From Neisseria lactamica NS19 (GTDB taxonomy: Bacteria; Pseudomonadota; Gammaproteobacteria; Burkholderiales; Neisseriaceae): DNA of 19,144 bases. The stretch spans positions 1 through 19,144 of the forward strand of contig AEPI01000012.1 of NCBI GenBank assembly GCA_000193795.2, given 5' to 3'. Both the position numbers and the translations under genes were made by a program. Under the pieces are notes generated by a model. That model searched no databases. It was not told the DNA's origin and was given only the letters and a program-made list of their open reading frames with translations. Below are positions 6,436 to 13,319 of the stretch, piece by piece (the first letter of the stretch is position 1; the number at the start of each line of letters is the position of its first letter).

Positions 6436-7719
6436 ATGAACCGTAACGAAATTTTATTCGACCGCGCCAAAGCCGTCATTCCCGGCGGCGTGAATTCCCC
6501 CGTCCGCGCATTCGGCAGCGTCGGCGGCGTGCCGCGCTTTATCAAAAAAGCCGAAGGCGCGTATGTTTGGGACGAAAACGGCACGCGCTACACCGATTAC
6601 GTCGGTTCGTGGGGGCCTGCGATTGTCGGACACGCACACCCCGAAGTCATTGAGGCCGTGCGCGAAGCGGCATTGGGCGGTTTGTCGTTCGGCGCGCCCA
6701 CCGAAGGCGAAATCGCCATTGCCGAAGAAATTGCCAAAATCATGCCGTCCGTCGAACGGCTGCGCCTCGTCAGCTCTGGCACGGAAGCAACGATGACCGC
6801 CATCCGTCTGGCACGCGGTTTTACCGGCCGCGACAAAATCATCAAGTTTGAAGGCTGCTACCACGGCCATTCCGACAGCCTGCTCGTCAAAGCCGGCAGC
6901 GGACTGCTGACGTTTGGCAACCCGTCTTCCGCCGGCGTGCCTGCCGACTTTACCAAACATACTTTAGTCCTCGAATACAACAACATCGCCCAACTGGAAG
7001 AAGCCTTTGCACAAAGCGGCAATGACATTGCCTGCGTGATTTTGGAGCCTTTTGTCGGCAATATGAACCTCGTCCGACCGAGCGAAGCCTTTGTCAAAGC
7101 CTTGCGCGAATTGACCGAGAAACACGGCGCGGTGTTGATTTACGACGAAGTGATGACCGGCTTCCGCGTCGCGCTCGGCGGCGCGCAATCTTTGCACGGC
7201 ATCAAGCCTGATTTGACCACCATGGGCAAAGTGATCGGCGGCGGTATGCCGCTTGCCGCATTCGGCGGACGCAAAGACATTATGGAATGTATTTCCCCGC
7301 TGGGCGGCGTGTATCAGGCAGGTACATTGTCCGGCAACCCGATTGCGGTTGCGGCCGGTTTGAAAACGCTGGAAATCATTCAGCGCGAAGGGTTTTATGA
7401 AAACCTGACGGCGCGTACCGAACAGTTGGTTCAAGGTTTTCAGACGGCAGCGGATGCGGCGGGCATCGAGTTTGCCGCCGACAGCGTGGGCGGTATGTTC
7501 GGTCTGTATTTTGCCGGACACGCGCCGCGAAACTATGCCGATATGGCGCGTTCCAATATCGACGCTTTCAAACGCTTCTTCCACGGGATGCTCGACCGCA
7601 ATGTCGCGTTCGGCCCGTCCGCTTATGAAGCCGGCTTCGTTTCCGCCGCGCATACGCCGGATTTGATCGACGAAACGGTCGCCGTGGCGGGCGAAGTGTT
7701 CGAAGCGATGGCTGCATGA
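6436..7719 (+). CDS. hemL: Glutamate-1-semialdehyde 2,1-aminomutase
   Basis: HemL is a PLP enzyme that converts glutamate-1-semialdehyde to 5-aminolevulinate in the C5 route of haem synthesis. It has 427 residues, the normal family length. The PLP-binding Lys265 is in TTMGKVIGGGMP, Asp237 in IYDEVMTGFR contacts the pyridine nitrogen, and SSGTEATM (113-120) binds the phosphate. The N-terminal PGGVNSPVRAF is a strong family signature. AAGGA five bases before the ATG supports the start. A DUS (7439-7448) is read as Phe-Gln-Thr-Ala at about residues 335-338. No clear intrinsic terminator follows the stop; instead the repeat-filled spacer begins about 70 bp downstream. Confidence 0.97.
   Translation: MNRNEILFDRAKAVIPGGVNSPVRAFGSVGGVPRFIKKAEGAYVWDENGTRYTDYVGSWGPAIVGHAHPEVIEAVREAALGGLSFGAPTEGEIAIAEEIAKIMPSVERLRLVSSGTEATMTAIRLARGFTGRDKIIKFEGCYHGHSDSLLVKAGSGLLTFGNPSSAGVPADFTKHTLVLEYNNIAQLEEAFAQSGNDIACVILEPFVGNMNLVRPSEAFVKALRELTEKHGAVLIYDEVMTGFRVALGGAQSLHGIKPDLTTMGKVIGGGMPLAAFGGRKDIMECISPLGGVYQAGTLSGNPIAVAAGLKTLEIIQREGFYENLTARTEQLVQGFQTAADAAGIEFAADSVGGMFGLYFAGHAPRNYADMARSNIDAFKRFFHGMLDRNVAFGPSAYEAGFVSAAHTPDLIDETVAVAGEVFEAMAA
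7439..7448 (-). other. DUS inside hemL
   Basis: Exact TTCAGACGGC (10-mer only; prefix not AT), read through in the hemL frame as Gln-Thr-Ala. Confidence 0.85.
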
Positions 7720-7785
7720 TGTTTTGACGGACAGAATTTCCCTGTTCGATTTGTTTGGCAGATTGAAGTAAGAATGCACACCGCC

Positions 7786-7889
7786 GTCATTCCCGCGCAG
7801 GCGGGAATCCGGGTCTGCCGGTGCGGAAACTTATCTGGTAAAATGGTTTCTTGAGATTTTACGTTCTAGATTCCCACTTTCGCGGGAAT
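7786..7889. repeat. RS unit copy 1 (dRS3-61 bp-dRS3)
   Basis: A unit of about 104 bp beginning GTCATTCCCGCG and ending in a dRS3. It matches 7976-8079 with only a handful of differences, for example CTGCCGG versus CTGTCGG and TCTGGTAAAAT versus TCGGATAAAAC. Confidence 0.85.
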
Positions 7890-8133
7890 GACGCGGCGCA
7901 GGTTTCTGTGCGGATGGATTTGTCATTCCCACACAGGCAGGAATCCGGATTTGTCCACGCGGAAACTGATGCGCCGTCATTCCCGCGCAGGCGGGAATCC
8001 GGGTCTGTCGGTGCGGAAACTTATCGGATAAAACGGTTTCTTGAGATTTGACGTTCTAGATTCCCACTTTCGTGGGAATGACGTAGTGCAGATTTCCGTA
8101 AGGACGTGTTCGGATTCCCACTTTCGCGGGAAT
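7789..8133. repeat. Neisserial dRS3/RS mosaic repeat array
   Basis: This array fills most of the 503-bp spacer between hemL and orn. Six 20-bp dRS3-type palindromes (ATTCCC-N8-GGGAAT) lie at 7789-7808, 7870-7889, 7925-7944 (degenerate right arm, AGGAAT), 7979-7998, 8060-8079 and 8114-8133. Longer RS spacers of 61 bp and shorter ones of about 35 bp alternate between them. Arrays of this kind are known in Neisseria as NIME (neisserial intergenic mosaic elements). Short open frames across the array are repeat sequence, not genes. Confidence 0.88.
7976..8079. repeat. RS unit copy 2 (dRS3-61 bp-dRS3)
   Basis: Second, near-identical copy of the 104-bp unit, 190 bp from the first and in the same orientation. 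The pair is a substrate for recombination within the spacer. Confidence 0.85.
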
Positions 8134-8171
8134 GACGGGCGTGTACATTTTTGATTTCAATCTGCTGTAAA

Positions 8172-8210
8172 AATGCCGTCTGAAATGCAAACAGCGTTTC
8201 AGACGGCATT
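8172..8210 (-). terminator. DUS-pair terminator of orn
   Basis: A 14-bp perfect stem (8172-8185 with 8197-8210, 11-nt loop) is made of two 12-mer DUS. Read on the minus strand it follows the orn stop by 12 bp and ends in a T-run (plus AAAAA at 8169-8173 overlapping the stem end). Confidence 0.82.
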
Positions 8211-8222
8211 GTTTGTTTCTTA

Positions 8223-8783
8223 TTACGCTTCGGCTTCCGAGGCGGAAATCAGGAAGTGTTCGCGGTAGTGGCGCATTTCTTCGATGCTCTCCAAAATGTC
8301 GTCCAAGGCTTTGTGCGAACCGCGTTTGACCACGCTTTTGGCAACGGGCGGATTCCAGCGTTTGGCAAGCTCTTTCAGCGTCGAAACGTCAAGGTTGCGG
8401 TAGTGGAAGTAGTTTTCCAGTTTCGGCATATATTTGACCATAAAACGCCGGTCTTGGTGGATGGAGTTGCCGCACATCGGCGTGGCGCGTCCGGGTATCC
8501 ATTCCGACATAAAGTCCAGCAGTTTCTGTTCGACTTCGGCTTCGGTATGCGACGATTCGCGTACGCGCTGTGTCAGCCCCGTCCTGCCGTGTGTGGCGGT
8601 GTTCCACTCGTCCATATTGTCGAGCAGCTCGTCACTTTGGTGGACGGCGTAAACTTCGGATTGTGCCAATACATTCAAATCCGAGTCGGTAATAATCATC
8701 GCGACTTCGATAATGCGGTCGGTTTCGGGATTCAGCCCCGTCATTTCCATATCGAGCCAGCAGAGGTTGTTTTTGTCCTGCAC
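8223..8783 (-). CDS. orn: Oligoribonuclease
   Basis: Orn is a DEDDh 3'-5' exonuclease that degrades di- and very short oligoribonucleotides, including pGpG, to mononucleotides; it is usually essential. The protein has 186 residues. All five catalytic residues are visible: Asp11 and Glu13 (LDMEMTG), Asp111 (IHQDRRF), His157 and Asp161 (SHKALDD). The start chosen is a GTG at 8781-8783, preceded by AAGGAAA at good spacing and giving the N-terminus VQDKNNLCWLDMEMTG; the frame stays open further upstream but runs into prmA. It lies 17 bp after prmA on the same strand, so the two are probably cotranscribed. A DUS-pair terminator closes the unit. Confidence 0.95.
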   Translation of the reverse strand: MQDKNNLCWLDMEMTGLNPETDRIIEVAMIITDSDLNVLAQSEVYAVHQSDELLDNMDEWNTATHGRTGLTQRVRESSHTEAEVEQKLLDFMSEWIPGRATPMCGNSIHQDRRFMVKYMPKLENYFHYRNLDVSTLKELAKRWNPPVAKSVVKRGSHKALDDILESIEEMRHYREHFLISASEAEA

Positions 8784-8800
8784 GGTGTTTCCTTTCCGTT

Positions 8801-9688
8801 TCAGCGTTTTGTCCCGCTCAAGCGCGCCCAGCCTTCTTCGGTTTCCGCCGGGTCGAGATCGAACCATTGGCTGTAAATGCCGCCGAGTTCTTCGGCTTGT
8901 TCGTCCAACAAACCGGATAACACGATGCGGCCGCCTTGTTTGGTGCGGGCGGCGAGCATTTCGCCGAGCATACGTAAAGGGTTGGCGAGGATGTTGGCGA
9001 CAACTACGTCGAATTGCCCTTGAGGCAGACCGTCGGGCAGGAAGAATTGTGCATCGACGTTGTTCTGTTCGGCGTTGTCCTTGCCGGCGCGGACGGCTTG
9101 TTCGTCAATATCCACGCCGACGGCGAAACCTGCACCGAGTTTGAGGGCGGCGATGGTCAGGATGCCCGAACCGCAGCCGTAGTCGAGGACGCTTTCGCCG
9201 TTTTTGAGTTGCGTATCCAACCATTTGAGGCAGAGGCGCGTGGTCGGGTGGCTGCCGGTGCCGAAAGCGAGTCCGGGATCGAGGCGGAGGTTGACGGCAC
9301 TGCCTTCGGGGACTTCGTGCCAAGAGGGGGTAATCCACAGGCGGTCGGAAATCCGGATGGGGTCGAATTGCGATTGCGTGAGACGCACCCAGTCTTGGTC
9401 TTCGATGGTTTCGCCGGTGTATGCCAAGTCTTTTAACCCGCATTCTTGTGCGGCGATTTGGATGATGGCGGCGGCTTCGTCGTGTTCGCCGAACAGGGCG
9501 ATGACTTTGCTCTGCTGCCAGATTTGTTCGGCGGGCATACCGGGTTCGCCAAAGATGGCCTGTTCGTTTTGCGTGCCGGCGTAGGCATCTTCGATGGCGG
9601 CGGAGAGTGCGCCGTGTTCCATCAGCGCATCGGCGAGGCGTTCGGCGACGGCATCGTTGACGTTGACGGTGATTTGTTGATAGGGCAT
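8801..9688 (-). CDS. prmA: Ribosomal protein L11 methyltransferase
   Basis: PrmA uses SAM to trimethylate several amino groups of ribosomal protein L11. It has 295 residues, the family length. Residues 1-60 form the L11-recognition domain, and the Rossmann methyltransferase domain carries DPGLAFGTGSHPTT (137-150) and motif I VLDYGCGSGILTIA (167-180). The later VVVANILANPL is the family's catalytic-loop motif. The frame runs upstream through two DUS, but the family N-terminus MPYQQITVNVND fixes the start at 9688. The Shine-Dalgarno is weak (AGAAAG). accC lies 105 bp upstream on the same strand, separated by three DUS; orn follows after 17 bp. Confidence 0.95.
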   Translation of the reverse strand: MPYQQITVNVNDAVAERLADALMEHGALSAAIEDAYAGTQNEQAIFGEPGMPAEQIWQQSKVIALFGEHDEAAAIIQIAAQECGLKDLAYTGETIEDQDWVRLTQSQFDPIRISDRLWITPSWHEVPEGSAVNLRLDPGLAFGTGSHPTTRLCLKWLDTQLKNGESVLDYGCGSGILTIAALKLGAGFAVGVDIDEQAVRAGKDNAEQNNVDAQFFLPDGLPQGQFDVVVANILANPLRMLGEMLAARTKQGGRIVLSGLLDEQAEELGGIYSQWFDLDPAETEEGWARLSGTKR

Positions 9689-9719
9689 AGCGGGCTTTCT
9701 GGGAAATATCGAAATCGGT

Positions 9720-9781
9720 TTCAGACGGCGCGGGGCAAGGGAAATGCCGTCTGAACGCGGACGGGCGGCTTCAGACGGCAT
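9720..9781. repeat. Three alternating DUS between accC and prmA
   Basis: TTCAGACGGC at 9720-9729, GCCGTCTGAA at 9746-9755 and TTCAGACGGC at 9770-9779. The middle copy can pair with either neighbour: the pair 9744-9755/9770-9781 gives a 12-bp stem and the pair 9720-9729/9746-9755 a 10-bp stem. There is no T-run on the minus-strand side of either, so strong termination between accC and prmA is doubtful. Confidence 0.8.
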
Positions 9782-9793
9782 ATCGGCGGCGGT

Positions 9794-11155
9794 TTATTTG
9801 TCCTGTTTGGCTTTGCGATCTTCCAGCCAGTGTTCCAAATAATGGATGCTCACGCCGCCTTCTTGGAAACCCGCATCGGCGAACAGGTCGCGGTGCAGCG
9901 GCGTATTCGTTTTGATGCCGGTTACCGCCAGCTCGGCGAGTGCGACGCGCATTTTCGCCATTGCCTGTTCGCGGGTTTTGCCGTGTACGCAGATTTTGCC
10001 GATCAGGCTGTCGTAGTACGGCGGGATGCGGTAGCCTTGGTAAATATGGCTGTCAACGCGGATGCCGAAGCCGCCGGGCAGGTGGCAGCTTTCAATCGGG
10101 CCCGGGCTTGGGATGAAGTTGTACGGGTCTTCGGCATTGATGCGGCACTCGAAGGCGTGGCCTTCGATTTTGATGTCTTTCTGTTTGTATTGCAGCGGCA
10201 GGCCGGATGCGATACGCAATTGTTCTTGGACGATGTCCACGCCGGTGATGAGTTCGGTAACCGGATGCTCGACCTGAACGCGCGTGTTCATCTCGATAAA
10301 GAAGAATTCGCCGTCTTCGTACAGGAATTCAAATGTACCTGCGCCGCGATAGCCGATGCGTTTGCAGGCATCGGCACAGGCTTTGCCGATTTTTTTGCGT
10401 GCCTCTTCATCGATGAACGGGGCGGGTGCTTCCTCGATGACTTTTTGGTGGCGGCGTTGCAGCGAACAGTCGCGTTCGGCAAGGTAGACGGCGTTGCCGT
10501 GTTCGTCGGCAAGCACTTGGATTTCGACGTGGCGCGGACGCTGCAGATAGCGTTCCATATAAACCATCGGGTTGCCGAACGCCGCGCCTGCTTCGGCTTT
10601 GGTCATTTCGACAGACTGGAGGAGGTCTTCTTTTTTCTCGACGACGCGCATACCGCGGCCGCCGCCGCCGCCGGAGGCTTTGATAATGACGGGATAACCG
10701 ACTTTGTCGGCGATTTTGAGGATTTCTTCGCCGTCGTCTGGCAATGCGCCGTCAGAGCCGGGAACGCAAGGCACGCCTGCCGCTATCATCGCGTGTTTGG
10801 CGGAGACTTTGTCGCCCATCAGGCGGATGGTGTCGGGTTTCGGGCCGATAAAGGTAAAGCCGGACTGCTCGACTTGTTCGGCAAAATCGGCGTTTTCGGC
10901 AAGGAAGCCGTAGCCGGGGTGGATGGCATCTGCATCGGTAACCTCGGCGGCGGCGATAATGGCGGGGACGTTGAGGTAGCTTTGCGCGGAGGCGGCAGGG
11001 CCGATGCACACGGACTCGTCGGCGAGTTTGACGTGCAGGCTGTCTTTGTCGGCTTCGGAATGGACGGCAACGGTGGCGATGCCCATTTCACGGCAGGCCC
11101 GCAGCACGCGCAAGGCGATTTCGCCCCGGTTTGCGATAAGGACTTTTTTCAGCAT
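9794..11155 (-). CDS. accC: Acetyl-CoA carboxylase, biotin carboxylase subunit
   Basis: AccC carboxylates the biotin of AccB using ATP and bicarbonate, the first half-reaction of malonyl-CoA synthesis. It has 453 residues, normal for the family. It is an ATP-grasp enzyme: Lys116 (MGDKVSAK), Lys159 (IIKASGGGGGRGM, the Gly-rich loop), the stretch HVEIQVLAD, and the metal/bicarbonate-site motif EMNTRVQVEHPVTE are all intact. The N-terminus LKKVLIANRGEIALRV is the classic start. accB lies 114 bp upstream on the same strand and the pair is expected to be cotranscribed, as in most proteobacteria. A degenerate DUS hairpin lies between them. Confidence 0.97.
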   Translation of the reverse strand: MLKKVLIANRGEIALRVLRACREMGIATVAVHSEADKDSLHVKLADESVCIGPAASAQSYLNVPAIIAAAEVTDADAIHPGYGFLAENADFAEQVEQSGFTFIGPKPDTIRLMGDKVSAKHAMIAAGVPCVPGSDGALPDDGEEILKIADKVGYPVIIKASGGGGGRGMRVVEKKEDLLQSVEMTKAEAGAAFGNPMVYMERYLQRPRHVEIQVLADEHGNAVYLAERDCSLQRRHQKVIEEAPAPFIDEEARKKIGKACADACKRIGYRGAGTFEFLYEDGEFFFIEMNTRVQVEHPVTELITGVDIVQEQLRIASGLPLQYKQKDIKIEGHAFECRINAEDPYNFIPSPGPIESCHLPGGFGIRVDSHIYQGYRIPPYYDSLIGKICVHGKTREQAMAKMRVALAELAVTGIKTNTPLHRDLFADAGFQEGGVSIHYLEHWLEDRKAKQDK

Positions 11156-11229
11156 AATGACTGTTCCTGTGGTTCGGGCAACCCGTCCGTAAAAAAGGGG
11201 GCTGCCAAAATGCCGGAAGGGGAAAGCAT

Positions 11230-11262
11230 TTCAGATGGCATCGGAAAGTTGTGCCGTCTGAA
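11230..11262. repeat. Degenerate DUS pair between accB and accC
   Basis: TTCAGATGGC (11230-11239, one mismatch) faces an exact GCCGTCTGAA (11253-11262). In a plus-strand RNA the change makes a G-U pair; in the minus-strand accBC transcript it makes an A-C mismatch that weakens the hairpin. No T-run follows in the transcribed direction. Confidence 0.7.
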
Positions 11263-11269
11263 AACAGGA

Positions 11270-11725
11270 TTATCCGATAATGAAGAGCGGTTCGCCGAAT
11301 TCGACGGGCGTACCGTTTTCGACCAGGATTTCTTTGACCGTGCCGGATTTTTCGGCTTCGATTTCGTTCATCAGCTTCATCGCTTCGATGATGCACAAGG
11401 TATCGCCGGCTTTAACTTGTTGGCCGACTTCGACAAAAGGCGCGGCATTCGGGCCTGGCGCGCGGTAGAACGTACCAACCATAGGTGATTTTTGCGCGTC
11501 GGACAAATCGCGGGCGGCAGGTACGGCGGCGGGCGCGGATGCCGCAACGGGTGCGGAGGACGGCGTTACGGCCGGCGCGGCGGCAGGTACGGGCGCGGCG
11601 TAAACGGGTGCGGCGGCGATGGTACGGGTAATGCGGACTTTTTCCTCGCCTTCGGTTACTTCGATTTCGGCGATACCTGATTCTTCAACCAAATCAATCA
11701 GTTTTTTTAATTTGCGCAAATCCAT
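11270..11725 (-). CDS. accB: Acetyl-CoA carboxylase, biotin carboxyl carrier protein
   Basis: AccB carries the biotin that shuttles carboxyl groups from AccC to the carboxyltransferase AccAD. The protein has 151 residues. The N-terminal segment (1-36) MDLRKLKKLIDLVEESGIAEIEV is family-typical, an Ala/Pro-rich flexible linker spans about 37-71, and the biotinyl domain covers about 75-151. Lys117 in IIEAMKLMNEIEA is the biotinylation site. The ATG has AAAGGAA seven bases upstream (11731-11737). It heads the minus-strand block accB-accC-prmA-orn. The 355-bp spacer to queA leaves room for a long regulated leader, as accBC has in other bacteria; no clear promoter is recognisable. Confidence 0.96.
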   Translation of the reverse strand: MDLRKLKKLIDLVEESGIAEIEVTEGEEKVRITRTIAAAPVYAAPVPAAAPAVTPSSAPVAASAPAAVPAARDLSDAQKSPMVGTFYRAPGPNAAPFVEVGQQVKAGDTLCIIEAMKLMNEIEAEKSGTVKEILVENGTPVEFGEPLFIIG

Positions 11726-12020
11726 TTCTGTTCCTTTAAAGGCTGCCGGTGTTCCGGCGGGCTGTTGCGTTGGTTTTTCAGAAAACAGCCGGCTTGCGGC
11801 AACGGCGCAAACCGGGCGGAATGGTGTTCGGATACGGTTTTCCTGTGGTGGAAAACGACCGTGAGAATTTGTTTATTTTCCCGAAGTTGTCGGTAAATGT
11901 CCAGTAAAATATCAAAAAACGGCGGTTTTCGGTGGAAATGTGCAGGAAGTTTGATTTTGCGCACAAGATGCCCCGGGTCAAGAGTGTTTATTCTAATCTG
12001 TTGGTTTTTCGGGCAAAGAT

Positions 12021-12030
12021 GCCGTCTGAA
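12021..12030 (+). other. DUS upstream of queA
   Basis: Exact GCCGTCTGAA with AT prefix. It lies 16-17 bp before the queA TATAAT, so it occupies the -35 position (TCTGAA). Confidence 0.85.
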
Positions 12031-12046
12031 AAAGGTCTAAAGTGCG

Positions 12047-12052
12047 TATAAT
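12047..12052 (+). promoter_or_regulatory. queA -10 box
   Basis: Perfect TATAAT 28 bp before the queA ATG. The -35 position is taken by the end of a DUS (TCTGAA, 16-bp spacing), a poor -35. The transcript would start near 12059, giving a leader of about 22 nt. Confidence 0.55.
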
Positions 12053-12080
12053 GGCGGCTTGTCCGAACGAGAGTGCAGCA

Positions 12081-13121
12081 ATGGATATTTCAGATTTTGA
12101 TTTTACCCTGCCTGAAAAGCTGATTGCCCAGCATCCGCCCGAAGTGCGCGGCAGTAGCCGCCTTTTGGTTGCGTTGCCGGATATGCCGCTGCAAGACCGG
12201 GTATTCGGCGATTTACCCGATTATGTCGGCGAGGGCGACGTTTTGGTATTCAATAACACGAAGGTGATGAAGGCGCGGCTGTTTGGTCAGAAAGACAGCG
12301 GGGGCAGAATCGAGGCTTTGATTGAGCGTGTTTTAGACAGCCATACCGCACTGGCGCATATCCGTTCGTCCAAGTCCCCCAAGCCGGATACGAAGTTGAT
12401 TTTTGAGGGCGGCATCGAAGCGGTAATGCTTGAACGTGTCGGCGAACTGTTTTGTTTGCGGTTCAACAGCAAACAAACTGTTTACGAACTTTTGGAACAG
12501 AACGGCCATTTGCCTCTGCCGCCTTATATCGAACGTGTCGCCGATGCGGATGACGACAGCCGGTATCAAACCGTTTATGCCAAATATCAGGGTGCTGTCG
12601 CCGCACCGACGGCGGGCCTGCATTTTACGGAAGAACTTTTGCGCCGTCTGAAAGACAAAGGTGTAGAAACCGCAGAAGTAACCTTGCACGTCGGTGCGGG
12701 GACATTCCAACCCGTGCGTGTGGAAAAAATCGAAGAACACAAAATGCACAGCGAATGGTTTGAAGTGCCGTCTGAAACCGTTGCCGCCGTTGAGGCGGCA
12801 AAAGCCCGGGGGAACAAAGTCTGGGCGGTCGGCACGACTTCCATGCGCGCCCTCGAGTCTGCCGCGCGCGCGACGGGACACTTGAAGGGCGGACAGGGCG
12901 ACACCGATATTTTCATCACGCCGGGCTACCGTTTTAATGTTGTCGACAGGCTGGTTACCAATTTTCATCTGCCGAAATCGACGCTGCTGATGTTGGTCAG
13001 CGCGTTTTCGGGTATGGGGCATATCCGCGCCGTATATCGTCATGCGGTTGAACGCGAATACCGTTTCTTCAGCTACGGCGATGCGATGATTTTGGGACGG
13101 AATGAAGGAGGCGGGCTTTAA
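12081..13121 (+). CDS. queA: S-adenosylmethionine:tRNA ribosyltransferase-isomerase
   Basis: QueA transfers and isomerises the ribosyl group of SAM onto preQ1 in tRNA, making epoxyqueuosine at the wobble position of GUN-anticodon tRNAs. It has 346 residues, the family length. Signatures are FDFTLPEKLIAQHPP near the N-terminus, NNTKVMKARLFG (58-69), PTAGLHF (about 176-182), GAGTFQPVR (from about 205) and TNFHLPKSTLLMLVSAF (from 293). The frame is open upstream to 12042, but the family start MDISDFDF and the predicted promoter at 12047 exclude that. The Shine-Dalgarno is weak (GAGAG). Two DUS are read in frame as Arg-Arg-Leu-Lys and Val-Pro-Ser-Glu. A terminator follows within 30 bp. Confidence 0.96.
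   Translation: MDISDFDFTLPEKLIAQHPPEVRGSSRLLVALPDMPLQDRVFGDLPDYVGEGDVLVFNNTKVMKARLFGQKDSGGRIEALIERVLDSHTALAHIRSSKSPKPDTKLIFEGGIEAVMLERVGELFCLRFNSKQTVYELLEQNGHLPLPPYIERVADADDDSRYQTVYAKYQGAVAAPTAGLHFTEELLRRLKDKGVETAEVTLHVGAGTFQPVRVEKIEEHKMHSEWFEVPSETVAAVEAAKARGNKVWAVGTTSMRALESAARATGHLKGGQGDTDIFITPGYRFNVVDRLVTNFHLPKSTLLMLVSAFSGMGHIRAVYRHAVEREYRFFSYGDAMILGRNEGGGL
12643..12652 (+). other. DUS inside queA (first)
   Basis: Exact GCCGTCTGAA without AT prefix, read as Arg-Leu-Lys in the queA frame. Confidence 0.85.
12767..12776 (+). other. DUS inside queA (second)
   Basis: Exact GCCGTCTGAA without AT prefix, read as Pro-Ser-Glu in the queA frame. Confidence 0.85.
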
Positions 13122-13146
13122 ACCGCTGCTGTCCGTTGTAAGACAG

Positions 13147-13180
13147 ATGCCGTCTGAACCGTGGTTCGGGCGGTATTTTT
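13147..13180 (+). terminator. queA intrinsic terminator with half DUS pair
   Basis: The left arm (13147-13159) is a 12-mer DUS. The right arm (13164-13176) departs from a DUS at three places, but each change gives a G-U pair in the plus-strand RNA, so a 13-bp stem with a 4-nt loop survives. It is followed by a T-run (13176-13180). It lies 25 bp after the queA stop. Confidence 0.75.
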
Positions 13181-13263
13181 ATGGATATCCGGCGGTTGGA
13201 TAATCCACCGCTCCAAATCGGGGTGTTTAAAGGTCAAAAGAAAGTGAAGGCTATGTGCAACAA

Positions 13264-13300
13264 AATGCCGTCTGACACCGTAAAGGTTTCAGACGGCATT
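13264..13300 (-). terminator. DUS-pair terminator of carB
   Basis: A 12-bp stem (13264-13275 with 13289-13300) extends by three more pairs past one mismatch, with a 5-nt loop. The right arm holds an exact DUS (13288-13297); the left arm ends TGAC rather than TGAA. Read on the minus strand it follows the carB stop by 19 bp and runs into T's. It also backs up the queA terminator. Confidence 0.75.
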
Positions 13301-13319
13301 GTTCAAGCTGATTCAGGTA

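Larger units (their letters stand above)
11726..12080. promoter_or_regulatory. accB/queA divergent control region
   Basis: No gene is seen in these 355 bp. The left end holds the accB ribosome site. A 7-bp inverted repeat GTTTTCC / GGAAAAC lies at 11837-11856. A possible minus-strand -35 TTGACC (plus 11976-11981) has no convincing -10 at normal spacing. The right end holds a 12-mer DUS (12019-12030) and a perfect TATAAT (12047-12052) for queA. Open frames here do not look like proteins. Confidence 0.5.

Noticed and set aside
7789..8133. CRISPR array
   Set aside because: The repeats are 20-bp palindromes with non-unique spacers that are themselves repeated; this is the dRS3/RS pattern, not CRISPR.
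7851..8209. Small open frames in the hemL-orn spacer
   Set aside because: They translate dRS3 repeats (SHFRGND, SFPRRRESG-type peptides), a known source of false small proteins in Neisseria.
9830..11488. 552-codon plus-strand open frame opposite accC and accB
   Set aside because: Antisense shadow of two secure genes; the translation is rich in Phe, Asp and Gly runs without recognisable domains.
13181..13319. Small plus-strand frame between queA and carB
   Set aside because: It begins inside the queA terminator tail, runs through a DUS hairpin and then antisense into carB; no ribosome site.
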